This document shows positions 1 to 6,453 of a stretch of 17,274 nt of DNA, piece by piece. The translations under genes and the position numbers were made by a program. Source of the stretch: Comchoanobacter sp040266255 (GTDB lineage Bacteria; Pseudomonadota; Gammaproteobacteria; Comchoanobacterales; Comchoanobacteraceae); NCBI GenBank assembly GCA_040266255.1, contig JBDQEV010000020.1, forward strand, positions 1-17,274, read 5' to 3'. The notes beneath the pieces were generated by a model. The model had not been told where the DNA came from, did not search any database, and saw nothing but the letters and a program-made list of their open reading frames with translations. The first letter of the stretch is position 1, and every line of letters begins with the position of its first letter.

Positions 1-2
1 AT

Positions 3-80
3 ATAGTTGATATGGTGGCAATATTATTGATGGAGTATCATCAGTTCAAGAGAGCTTGGGTACGCTTCTCTATTACATAA
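3..80 (+). CDS. Possible C-terminal end of a gene entering from the left edge
   Basis: Frame 3 is open from the window edge to a TAA at 78-80 and would encode about 25 residues ending in YHQFKRAWVRFSIT. No family is recognisable from so short a tail. In related gammaproteobacteria a pseudouridine synthase gene (rluC) often precedes this HAD gene, but this tail does not resemble RluC as I know it. It may be a chance open frame. The 107 bases between it and the next gene show no clear promoter or RNA gene. Confidence 0.25.
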   Translation: MVDMVAILLMEYHQFKRAWVRFSIT

Positions 81-187
81 AGTGAAAAATTGAAAGAAGT
101 AATAAGGCTATGTACTGAATTAGTAGGTTGTTAGTAGCGATCTTTAAGTCTGTGTGCTATGTTTAAAAAAACAAGGGAGATAGATCC

Positions 188-835
188 ATGGTCTTACCAA
201 AATTAATATGCTTTGATTGGGATGGTACACTGATTAATACACATGAGAGTATTAAAAATGCATGTATTGCTGCAGGTGAAGAGCTGATGTTGCCACCTGT
301 ATCATTAGAAAAGATTGATGCAATGACTGGTGTTCAGATTGATATCTTTTTTAATCAAGTTTTTGGTATAGAGGTTGATTTAGAAACAATTTTGCCGGTT
401 TATCATAAGCATTATGATCTACAGCCATATGCGGAGTTATACCCTGAAGTTATAGAGATGTTAAACTTTATTCGTGAGAGAGATATAGCGACAGCAATTG
501 TTACTAATAAATCTCGAAAATCATTAGAGAAAGAATTAAAGCATTTTGGTATCGCACATTTATTTGATTCGACGTGGGTGGCAGAAGAGCATGCGCCAAA
601 GCCGTCACCATTAATGTTACGGTTGGCTCAAGCATCCCATCAAGTATTACCTGAAGAAAGCTGGATGGTTGGAGACGCATTGCCTGATTTATACGCTTCT
701 GAACGCGCAGGCTGTGATACAACAGTATTAGTCAGCTCAATTACAGTCCCTACTTGGATGGAGGAAGTTATTCAAGTTGGGTCACTGTCGTATATTCAAG
801 AACTTATTGTAAAGTGTAGGCATTCTAGTGCTTGA
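188..835 (+). CDS. HAD-superfamily hydrolase (subfamily IA, phosphoglycolate phosphatase-like)
   Basis: The product is a 215-residue soluble phosphatase. All four HAD motifs are visible: motif I FDWDGT with nucleophile Asp10 and acid Asp12, motif II TNK at 106-108, motif III Lys138 (HAPKPSP), and motif IV GDALPD with Asp163 and Asp167. The helical cap lies between motifs I and II, roughly residues 17-95, as in Gph-type enzymes. Substrate cannot be read from sequence; phosphoglycolate or another small phosphate ester is likely. The ATG at 188 has a good ribosome site, AGGGAGA at 174-180. Related genomes carry a HAD-IA gene in this place, upstream of the rpmF-plsX cluster. Here the sppA, maf and yceD genes often found next are absent, and the stop codon lies inside the -35 box of the rpmF promoter. 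Confidence 0.88.
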   Translation: MVLPKLICFDWDGTLINTHESIKNACIAAGEELMLPPVSLEKIDAMTGVQIDIFFNQVFGIEVDLETILPVYHKHYDLQPYAELYPEVIEMLNFIRERDIATAIVTNKSRKSLEKELKHFGIAHLFDSTWVAEEHAPKPSPLMLRLAQASHQVLPEESWMVGDALPDLYASERAGCDTTVLVSSITVPTWMEEVIQVGSLSYIQELIVKCRHSSA

Positions 836-860
836 CAGTTGGCTTTGTGGTGTATATACT
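832..860 (+). promoter_or_regulatory. Strong sigma-70 promoter for rpmF-plsX
   Basis: A perfect -35 box TTGACA at 832-837 is followed after exactly 17 bases by TATACT at 855-860. It overlaps the last codons of the HAD gene, whose TGA is at 833-835. Transcription would start near 867, leaving a leader of about 20 bases with a GGAGAG ribosome site before the rpmF ATG at 888. This is the best-matching promoter in the window and fits a ribosomal protein gene. Confidence 0.8.
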
Positions 861-887
861 CCGTAAGTGTATGAATTGGAGAGAAGT

Positions 888-1070
888 ATGGCCGTTCAAA
901 AGAGTAAAAAATCACCATCTAAATCAAAAAGTAGGCGTAATTCAAAGAAGCTTGCTGTGCCGACATTGATTAAGGATCCTACAACAGGTGAGTTGGTTAA
1001 AAGGCATCAGGTTACTGCAAAAGGCTTTTATAAAGGCCAGCAGGTAGTGGATATTCAAGAAAAAGAATAA
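888..1070 (+). CDS. rpmF: 50S ribosomal protein bL32
   Basis: This 60-residue basic protein of the large ribosomal subunit starts MAVQ like E. coli L32 and ends with the family-typical HQVTAKGFYKG segment (HHITADGYYRG in E. coli). The ATG at 888 is chosen because it gives the conserved N-terminus and sits behind GGAGAG at 878-883; an in-frame GTG at 867 lies at the predicted transcription start and is unlikely to be used. The four-cysteine zinc site of some L32 forms is absent, as in other gammaproteobacteria. Its stop shares one base with the plsX start at 1070. The yceD gene that usually sits directly upstream is missing. Confidence 0.95.
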   Translation: MAVQKSKKSPSKSKSRRNSKKLAVPTLIKDPTTGELVKRHQVTAKGFYKGQQVVDIQEKE

Positions 1071-1936
1071 TGCAAAGCATAATTCTAGATTTGATGGGGG
1101 GAGACAAATCTCCTCAAGCAGCTATAAAGGGAGTTTTGAGTGTTGCTAAGAAGTATCCTCAAATCTGCTTTAAAGTTGTGGGCACAGCAGATTTTTCTGC
1201 TGTTTGTTCTATTCCCAATATAGAATACATTGTAGTAGATCAGTTTGTTCCCATGGATGCAGATCCGATGCAAGCAGCACGGATGGGTGTAAAGTCCTCT
1301 ATGGGAAAAGCAATTGAATTGGCAGGAAAAGATTGTAAGTCCATTGTGCTAACAGCAGGGAATACAGCTGCGTTAATGTCTTTGGCATACTTAAAACTAC
1401 GTCAAAAGAATGGCAAGAGGCGTCCAGCATTAATGTCTAGAATAGATTTTCTAGGCCAGTCCAAATGGATTCTTGATTTGGGTGCAAATATCATCAGCAC
1501 AGCACAGGATCTATACGAGAACGCTATATTTGGTGCTAAGGCATTCACTTCAATGAATCCAGTAGTAGGTTTATTAAATGTTGGCTCAGAAGAGGGGAAA
1601 GGAACTCCATTAATTAAGGAAGCGCATGCCCTTATTAAAGATTCAGATTTAGATTACTATGGATATATTGAAGGAAACGATATTCTGCATTCAAAAGTTG
1701 ATTTAATTGTCTGTAATGGGTTTGAAGGAAATCTGATGACAAAGTTACTTGAGTCAGCAGTACTGCATTGGCGAAAGTCATCCAAGGATGCGCCAGTTAT
1801 TTCAAATGCAGCATTATTAATTGGCCTGAGGTCAAATGTATATAAATGCCATGGCAATTCAGATTCAACAGGCTTTGAAAAGGCCTTGGAAGAAGTGATT
1901 CAACAGCATCTTCAACAAAAGGTTGTGTCTGGTTGA
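1070..1936 (+). CDS. plsX: Phosphate acyltransferase PlsX, compact form
   Basis: PlsX converts acyl-ACP and phosphate to acyl-phosphate, the acyl donor for PlsY in phospholipid synthesis, and acts peripherally at the inner membrane. Family landmarks are present in order: LDLMGGD (6-12), TAGNTAALM (95-103), LDLGAN (135-140), LLNVGSEEGKG (168-178), IEGNDI (200-205), VCNGFEGN (214-221) and IGLRSNVYKCHG (251-262). At 288 residues it is some 50-70 shorter than usual. The losses are in the helical stretch before IGLR and at the C-terminus. Two usually conserved residues differ: Asn216 where VCDGF is normal, and Lys13 after MGGD. It overlaps rpmF by one base and is co-transcribed with it. Its usual downstream partners fabH, fabD and fabG are absent. 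Probably active but divergent. Confidence 0.9.
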   Translation: MQSIILDLMGGDKSPQAAIKGVLSVAKKYPQICFKVVGTADFSAVCSIPNIEYIVVDQFVPMDADPMQAARMGVKSSMGKAIELAGKDCKSIVLTAGNTAALMSLAYLKLRQKNGKRRPALMSRIDFLGQSKWILDLGANIISTAQDLYENAIFGAKAFTSMNPVVGLLNVGSEEGKGTPLIKEAHALIKDSDLDYYGYIEGNDILHSKVDLIVCNGFEGNLMTKLLESAVLHWRKSSKDAPVISNAALLIGLRSNVYKCHGNSDSTGFEKALEEVIQQHLQQKVVSG

Positions 1937-1954
1937 TTACTTCCATGTTATCTC

Positions 1955-1983
1955 TTGGCTTTATGGATGATTTTGACTACAAT
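1955..1983 (+). promoter_or_regulatory. Candidate sigma-70 promoter for acpP
   Basis: TTGGCT at 1955-1960, a 17-base spacer and TACAAT at 1978-1983 lie in the 73-base gap between plsX and acpP. Transcription would start near 1990, about 20 bases before the acpP ATG, with AGGA at 2000-2003 as ribosome site. A separate promoter fits the high demand for acyl carrier protein. No remnant of fabH, fabD or fabG could be recognised in this gap. Confidence 0.5.
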
Positions 1984-2009
1984 GAACTCAGTAAAGTACA
2001 GGATAAAAT

Positions 2010-2258
2010 ATGTCAAATACTGAGCAAGAGGTTTTTGAGGTTGTTTCGAGTGTTTTGGGCTTAGAATTAGAGCAGGTTGATTTAACTTCATCATTCCAAG
2101 ACTTAGGTGCTGATTCAATTGATGTGGTAGAAGTTGTTATTGCGATAGAAGATAAGTTTGGGGTGGATGTGCCTGATGAAAAAGCTGAGCAGATTATGAG
2201 TATAAAACAACTGGTAGATTGCATAGAAGAAATTCAAGAAATTAATAGCAGTACTTGA
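2010..2258 (+). CDS. acpP: Acyl carrier protein
   Basis: This 82-residue, very acidic protein carries acyl chains on a phosphopantetheine arm. The attachment motif is LGADSID with Ser36 (LGADSLD in E. coli), followed by the recognition helix DVVEVVIAIEDKFGV. Length and fold match AcpP. It sits where acpP lies in the normal plsX-fabH-fabD-fabG-acpP-fabF order, but with all fab genes gone. It could serve phospholipid synthesis through PlsX or accept acyl groups made or imported by other means. The stop is 7 bases from the next gene, so mltG, tmk and holB are probably read from the same transcript. Confidence 0.95.
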   Translation: MSNTEQEVFEVVSSVLGLELEQVDLTSSFQDLGADSIDVVEVVIAIEDKFGVDVPDEKAEQIMSIKQLVDCIEEIQEINSST

Positions 2259-2265
2259 GTAGAGA

Positions 2266-2598
2266 ATGAACTTTAGGCTTGCAATTCTATGTGCATTTTA
2301 CAGTATGGTTATCATGGGGGCTGGTATAGTATCTGGTCTGATGATGATAAAAGTTGTAGGATCTTGGCATCTTCCAATACAATCAGATTTAGAAATTCAT
2401 GTCCTTAAGAATGATACAATATATGGTGTTTCAAAGCACCTTTTCTCGCAAAACTCAATTCACCATACTTGGTTTTTAGTTGTCGTGTATTTAGATAATA
2501 GTCAAAATGAAGATTTGCATCCTGGTATGTACACCATTAAAAATGGTATGAGTTATATTGATTTAGTAAAGATTCTCCAAAGTGGTAAGCATGTATAG
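2266..2598 (+). CDS. mltG: Truncated MltG (YceG-like): membrane anchor and LysM-like domain only
   Basis: MltG is an inner-membrane endolytic transglycosylase of about 340 residues that cuts nascent peptidoglycan. This 110-residue product keeps the N-terminal membrane helix (about residues 7-30) and the LysM-like domain, recognisable from DTIYGVSKHLF, LHPGMYTIKNGMSY and the closing LVKILQSGKHV. It ends exactly where the catalytic YceG domain should begin, so the catalytic glutamate is absent and the product cannot have transglycosylase activity by the known mechanism. The frame is intact, starts 7 bases after acpP and overlaps tmk by 8 bases, so its translation may be kept to couple tmk. It is either a decaying pseudogene or a domain reused as a binding protein. 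Confidence 0.75.
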   Translation: MNFRLAILCAFYSMVIMGAGIVSGLMMIKVVGSWHLPIQSDLEIHVLKNDTIYGVSKHLFSQNSIHHTWFLVVVYLDNSQNEDLHPGMYTIKNGMSYIDLVKILQSGKHV

Positions 2599-3205
2599 TG
2601 GAAAATTAATTGCAATAGAAGGTATAGAGGGAACAGGAAAATCTACCTTAGCTCAGGGCTTGCAGCAGTTACTGTCTGCTAATCATGAAGTCTTGCTTAC
2701 TAGAGAGCCAGGTGGGTCAGAGGTAGCTGAAAGAATTAGGGATATCTTAAAAGATCAGAATAGTCAGATTGATGCGATGAGTGAACTATTACTGATGTTT
2801 GCATCTCGATCATTGCATGTGCAGCAAACAATTATCCCAAATATTAAAGATGGCACGATTGTGATTTCAGATCGTTATTTAGATGCAAGTTATGCTTACC
2901 AAGGTGGAGGGAGAGAGCTTGAAGTTGATAAAATTGCAATATTAGATCAGTGGATATGTCAAAATGCGCAGCCAGATATTGTTATTCTATTAACCTGTAA
3001 ACCTGAAGTCGCAATGCAAAGGGTAGCTAAAAGGCAAAATTACTTAGATCGATTCGAGCAAGAGGCATTAGACTTTTTCATTAGGGCTCAAGATAGTTAT
3101 AAGAGGTCCGTTCAAATGAGAAAGAAACATTTGATTATAGATGCTGAACAGTCTGCAGAGCAGGTCTTAAAGTTAGCATATGAATTTATAAAGACAGTGC
3201 TATGA
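2591..3205 (+). CDS. tmk: Thymidylate kinase
   Basis: This cytoplasmic dTMP kinase makes dTDP for DNA synthesis. Its 204 residues include the P-loop GIEGTGKST (11-19), REPGG (38-42), the DRY motif (94-96) followed by YQGGGRE, and a basic LID segment ending in LDRFEQEALDFF, typical of the E. coli-type (class II) enzyme. The ATG at 2591 gives the usual N-terminus; a GTG at 2582 would add three residues. The start lies inside the end of the mltG frame and the stop overlaps the holB start in an ATGA, so the genes are translationally coupled. The mltG-tmk-holB order is standard in gammaproteobacteria. Confidence 0.95.
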   Translation: MYSGKLIAIEGIEGTGKSTLAQGLQQLLSANHEVLLTREPGGSEVAERIRDILKDQNSQIDAMSELLLMFASRSLHVQQTIIPNIKDGTIVISDRYLDASYAYQGGGRELEVDKIAILDQWICQNAQPDIVILLTCKPEVAMQRVAKRQNYLDRFEQEALDFFIRAQDSYKRSVQMRKKHLIIDAEQSAEQVLKLAYEFIKTVL

Positions 3206-3996
3206 AGTTTGAAACTGTAGAATCAATGATCGCACACTTAAAAGATCTAGAAGAGCGGCAGTATGTTTCAAATGCTTATTTATTGGGTGGCGTTCCGCCT
3301 GGTTACCAGAACATATGCATTGATCTTGTAGTGAAGCAGTTTCCACAGGACTGCCAAGATGTTCATGTCGCAAGTGCAGATCCTGGTAAGAGTATTCCAG
3401 TAGATGAGGTTAGGCGGATCATAGATAGGGTTTCTCGTAAGCCTGTGGGCCGAACACATTGGGTCTTATTGCCCTCTGCTGACTTAATGAGCAGCTCTGC
3501 AGCTAATGCCTTATTAAAGACATTAGAAGAGCCACCAGGTCAAGCAGTATTCATAGCCTTTTCTTCAAATGTGAAGCAAGTATTACAAACCATAAGATCA
3601 AGGTGTCAAGTACTTGAGCTTAAATTAAACACTGCACTCAATACTTGTTCGCCAGATGAGCAGCGTTTTTATCAGATTTGCTCTACAGAGCTGCTATATC
3701 ATAAGGATCAACGTTATATAGTTAAGTTGCATCAAGCTGTTTTAGAGAAAAATAAGCTAGAATTTGTTCAGTGCTTTAAAGATGCAGATATTGTCCAATT
3801 ACTGCAGGCGCTATTGCAATTGATAGTAGTCTATGTATTTGAAAATAAAGCTGGTAAAAAGCAATATGTGATGATTTATGATGAAGTATTAAGTTTGCTT
3901 AAAATGCAAACGAAATATTCAATTTTGAACTCAAGTCTGGTATTAGATAGAGTAGCACTTTGGCTGTCTAATCTTGATCAGCTTGCATCTGAATAG
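3202..3996 (+). CDS. holB: DNA polymerase III subunit delta-prime, reduced
   Basis: Delta-prime is the stator subunit of the clamp loader that loads the beta clamp onto DNA. Recognisable segments are GKSIPVDEVRRI (62-73), PSADLMSSSAANALLKTLEEPP (91-112) and the SRC motif RSRCQ (132-136). At 264 residues it is about 70 shorter than the E. coli subunit. The region that should hold the degenerate P-loop and the four-cysteine zinc module is cut to GGVPPGYQNICIDLVVKQFPQDCQ, with only two cysteines and no GxGK. The C-terminal collar domain is present but poorly conserved. Its start overlaps tmk by four bases, and its last 29 bases overlap the tail of the opposite-strand MFS gene. Confidence 0.88.
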   Translation: MKFETVESMIAHLKDLEERQYVSNAYLLGGVPPGYQNICIDLVVKQFPQDCQDVHVASADPGKSIPVDEVRRIIDRVSRKPVGRTHWVLLPSADLMSSSAANALLKTLEEPPGQAVFIAFSSNVKQVLQTIRSRCQVLELKLNTALNTCSPDEQRFYQICSTELLYHKDQRYIVKLHQAVLEKNKLEFVQCFKDADIVQLLQALLQLIVVYVFENKAGKKQYVMIYDEVLSLLKMQTKYSILNSSLVLDRVALWLSNLDQLASE

Positions 3997-5227
3997 GGTT
4001 TTTAACAAACAAAGCCAGTATCAGCGTGATGACCAGACCTGTGGGAAGTATCATAAATGCAACTCTAAAGCTATCGATTGAAATAACACCATTAACAGAG
4101 TTTGCTTCGATCAGGTATGCTACTAAATTTTGTATGAAACCGCCTAGCATGACAATCATATTGGTAATTGCTATAGCTGTTCCTGCATGAGAAGGCTTGC
4201 AGGCATTGGTTGCAAAATCAAATACAAGAATTTGGCTTGAACTGAAAAATCCTAACGTTAACATGAGTGCATATAAAGTGTTCAGACTGTTAATTTCGCT
4301 GTAAATAATAGCATACAAGCATGCAATCATCGCAACAGCACCAATGAGTAATAGGTTGCTTTTGCGTTTTAAGTAACTAGAAATTAGGCCCATACTTGGT
4401 CCACCTATGATCCATCCTAAATATATATATGAAGAAACAGATGCTGCAGTTGAAGGGGGTAGGCCTCTTGTTGATGCAAAAAACTCAATGTCCCATAGAC
4501 CGAAAATCTGTGTAGGTAGGTATAAGAAAAGACCGATAAAGCCAATGAGCCATATTTGTGGCTTAATGATAACAGCTATTAATGTTTTCTTCATTGAGGA
4601 AATGCGTCTGAGCATGCTTGATTTTTTATTACTGATTTGACGGTCATAGACCAAAAAGTAGCTAATGATTGCAAGCGCAATACTGAATTGAACTGTCATT
4701 TCAAGTAGTTGTTTTACACCAACAGATAGAATCATGGAAGTAGTGAATATTTTACCAAATATAGCGCCAAGCATGCCCATTGCGGTCGCAATACCAATTG
4801 CAATAGGGAAGTGACGTTTAGGTAGCCAAACAGAGGCAGCTTTTAAAACTGCTACAAAACCAAAAGCTGATCCAAACCCAATCAATGCTCGTCCTGCAAT
4901 GATGTAGGCTAGACTTGATTCTAAGGAGAATAGCAAGCTTCCAACAAGGCAGGACATTAAAGCGATGAACAGTGGTTTTCTAACTCCAAAAATATCTAAA
5001 ATGGTCCCTACAAAAACTTGTAAAGGCACATAAGTCCAATAGTATGCTGTTTCTATGTGTCCAATATCTTTAATTGATGCGCCGAAGCTTGAGATGAAGT
5101 AATTGATCATCGAGGAGGGCATTACTCTAAGATAGTATTCATATAGGTAAAATGCTGCAACAGTCATAGTGACAAGCCAGCCTAGCGAAACTGGTACTGT
5201 TTTACGCTTTTGAATAATACTTTTCAT
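3968..5227 (-). CDS. MFS transporter (second of a tandem pair)
   Basis: This 419-residue protein has about 12 hydrophobic segments and an MFS motif A-like loop between helices 2 and 3 (GTILDIFGVRK). Its first helix, FYLYEYYLRVMPSSM, resembles the aromatic-EYYLRV-PS pattern I associate with carriers abundant in Legionella and Coxiella relatives. The substrate is not readable; amino acids, peptides or nucleosides are all plausible. The ATG at 5227 is chosen because it overlaps the stop of the upstream MFS gene in an ATGA; an in-frame TTG at 5245 is a weaker alternative. No strong ribosome site is visible, so translation probably depends on coupling. It is the last gene of the gatCAB operon. Confidence 0.85.
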   Translation of the reverse strand: MKSIIQKRKTVPVSLGWLVTMTVAAFYLYEYYLRVMPSSMINYFISSFGASIKDIGHIETAYYWTYVPLQVFVGTILDIFGVRKPLFIALMSCLVGSLLFSLESSLAYIIAGRALIGFGSAFGFVAVLKAASVWLPKRHFPIAIGIATAMGMLGAIFGKIFTTSMILSVGVKQLLEMTVQFSIALAIISYFLVYDRQISNKKSSMLRRISSMKKTLIAVIIKPQIWLIGFIGLFLYLPTQIFGLWDIEFFASTRGLPPSTAASVSSYIYLGWIIGGPSMGLISSYLKRKSNLLLIGAVAMIACLYAIIYSEINSLNTLYALMLTLGFFSSSQILVFDFATNACKPSHAGTAIAITNMIVMLGGFIQNLVAYLIEANSVNGVISIDSFRVAFMILPTGLVITLILALFVKNPIQMQADQD

Positions 5228-6453
5228 TTTACAAGTTGTCTGCAATAAGTTTCAGGAACCCCCCAAAGCAAAGGCAATGCAATGAGAGCCATGAATGGAA
5301 GGCAGATAAAGACATAGGTATAGACTTCGCTGATGGGCATATTAGGTGCATAGTTAGGAATGAGGTCTAGTAGCACTCCAATGACTGGTGAGAGGATGAC
5401 TCCGCCTAGCATATTAACGCTATTCATGACACCCATGCCAGTAGAAACAATTTTCGGCGAATGTGTTTCTTTGAATACAGTATAGGCAATTAAAAACCCC
5501 CAAGAAGTGAACCCAAATGAAAATACTGTTAAGTCTGCAGTAGTTAATTTAGTTAACAGTAAAATTAGTAGAGTTAATGTTGCTGCAGTGCAAATCCATA
5601 ATAGAGGTAATCTGCGACCCATTTTGTCTGAGATGATGCCCAGTAATGGTGCTGCAATCAAAGAGGCATAAAAGAGTTGGTTGACCAATGCTGATGCGTT
5701 TTGTTGATCTAGCCCATAGTGTATTTGCATAAAGACTTTACCAAAAGTATCTTTGAAAATTAGAAAGGGGGTAAACATCAACATGGCATAGATAATCAAA
5801 ATCATACTGTTTTTATTCAGTAGTACAGATTTAATGTCATCAGTAATATGATGTACAGACTTGAGCTCACCGCTAGGTTCAAACTTGTTACAAATGAAGA
5901 GTAGTGATGATGTTGTTAGGGCAAATCCAAATATTGCGGCATAGATGAACCATGCTTTATAGTTGATTGTTTCTATGAAGTGTTGCATTTGTGAATTACC
6001 GAGTGTTGCACCAATCATACCTAGTGATACTGTTAGACCAGCGAGTGTTGCAAAGTATTGGCTGTCAAACCACTCAGAGGATAGCTTGAAGGCACCTAAT
6101 ACGCTGAATGCAGCAGTCACACCCATGATGAGTCTTGCAAGTAAAACGATCCAGTAGCTGTCTGTAATACCCAATGCTAAGCAGCACAATGAAAATAATG
6201 CAATTGAAAGGGTGCTAAGCCTTTTTAAAGAGTAATGATCAAGTAATATGCCAACAGGAATCTGCATGACTGAATACGCAATTAAATTAGTCGATACAAT
6301 TGATGCAAATAATGCATTAGAGATTTGTAATCCTTGCTGTATTTCTGTAGAAGCGCTTTGTATGGCAGTGATGACTGCTTGTGAGTAAAGGTAAAAAAGT
6401 GATGCAGTTAGCCATGCGGCAATTCTAAGAGCAAAAGTTTTTTTCTGACTCAT
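5224..6453 (-). CDS. MFS transporter (first of a tandem pair)
   Basis: This 409-residue inner-membrane carrier has about 12 hydrophobic segments. MFS motif A copies are visible in both halves: GILLDHYSLKR after helix 2 and GIISDKMGRR after helix 8. The central cytoplasmic loop is polar (around FEPSGELKSVHH). The start is well supported: the ATG overlaps the gatB stop in an ATGA, and AAAGGAG lies five bases upstream (plus-strand 6459-6465). It is only distantly similar to the MFS gene that follows, so the pair is probably two specificities and not a recent duplication. The substrate is unknown. Placement behind gatB is not a usual feature of gatCAB operons that I know. Confidence 0.85.
   Translation of the reverse strand: MSQKKTFALRIAAWLTASLFYLYSQAVITAIQSASTEIQQGLQISNALFASIVSTNLIAYSVMQIPVGILLDHYSLKRLSTLSIALFSLCCLALGITDSYWIVLLARLIMGVTAAFSVLGAFKLSSEWFDSQYFATLAGLTVSLGMIGATLGNSQMQHFIETINYKAWFIYAAIFGFALTTSSLLFICNKFEPSGELKSVHHITDDIKSVLLNKNSMILIIYAMLMFTPFLIFKDTFGKVFMQIHYGLDQQNASALVNQLFYASLIAAPLLGIISDKMGRRLPLLWICTAATLTLLILLLTKLTTADLTVFSFGFTSWGFLIAYTVFKETHSPKIVSTGMGVMNSVNMLGGVILSPVIGVLLDLIPNYAPNMPISEVYTYVFICLPFMALIALPLLWGVPETYCRQLVK

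Noticed and set aside
121..187. Promoter for the HAD gene at TGCTATGTT (155-163)
   Set aside because: It resembles an extended -10 but has no -35 at 16-18 bases and only a fair match; the gene could equally be read from upstream.
1943..2100. Open frame from an ATG in the plsX-acpP gap running out of frame into acpP, considered as a fab gene remnant
   Set aside because: No segment resembles FabH, FabD or FabG motifs, and most of its length is acpP in the wrong frame.
2582..2590. GTG at 2582 as tmk start
   Set aside because: It adds three non-conserved residues; the ATG at 2591 gives the standard thymidylate kinase N-terminus.
5228..5245. Longer form of the second MFS gene starting at a TTG at 5245
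   Set aside because: No ribosome site supports it, and the ATG at 5227 forms an ATGA overlap with the preceding gene, matching the pattern at the gatB/MFS junction.
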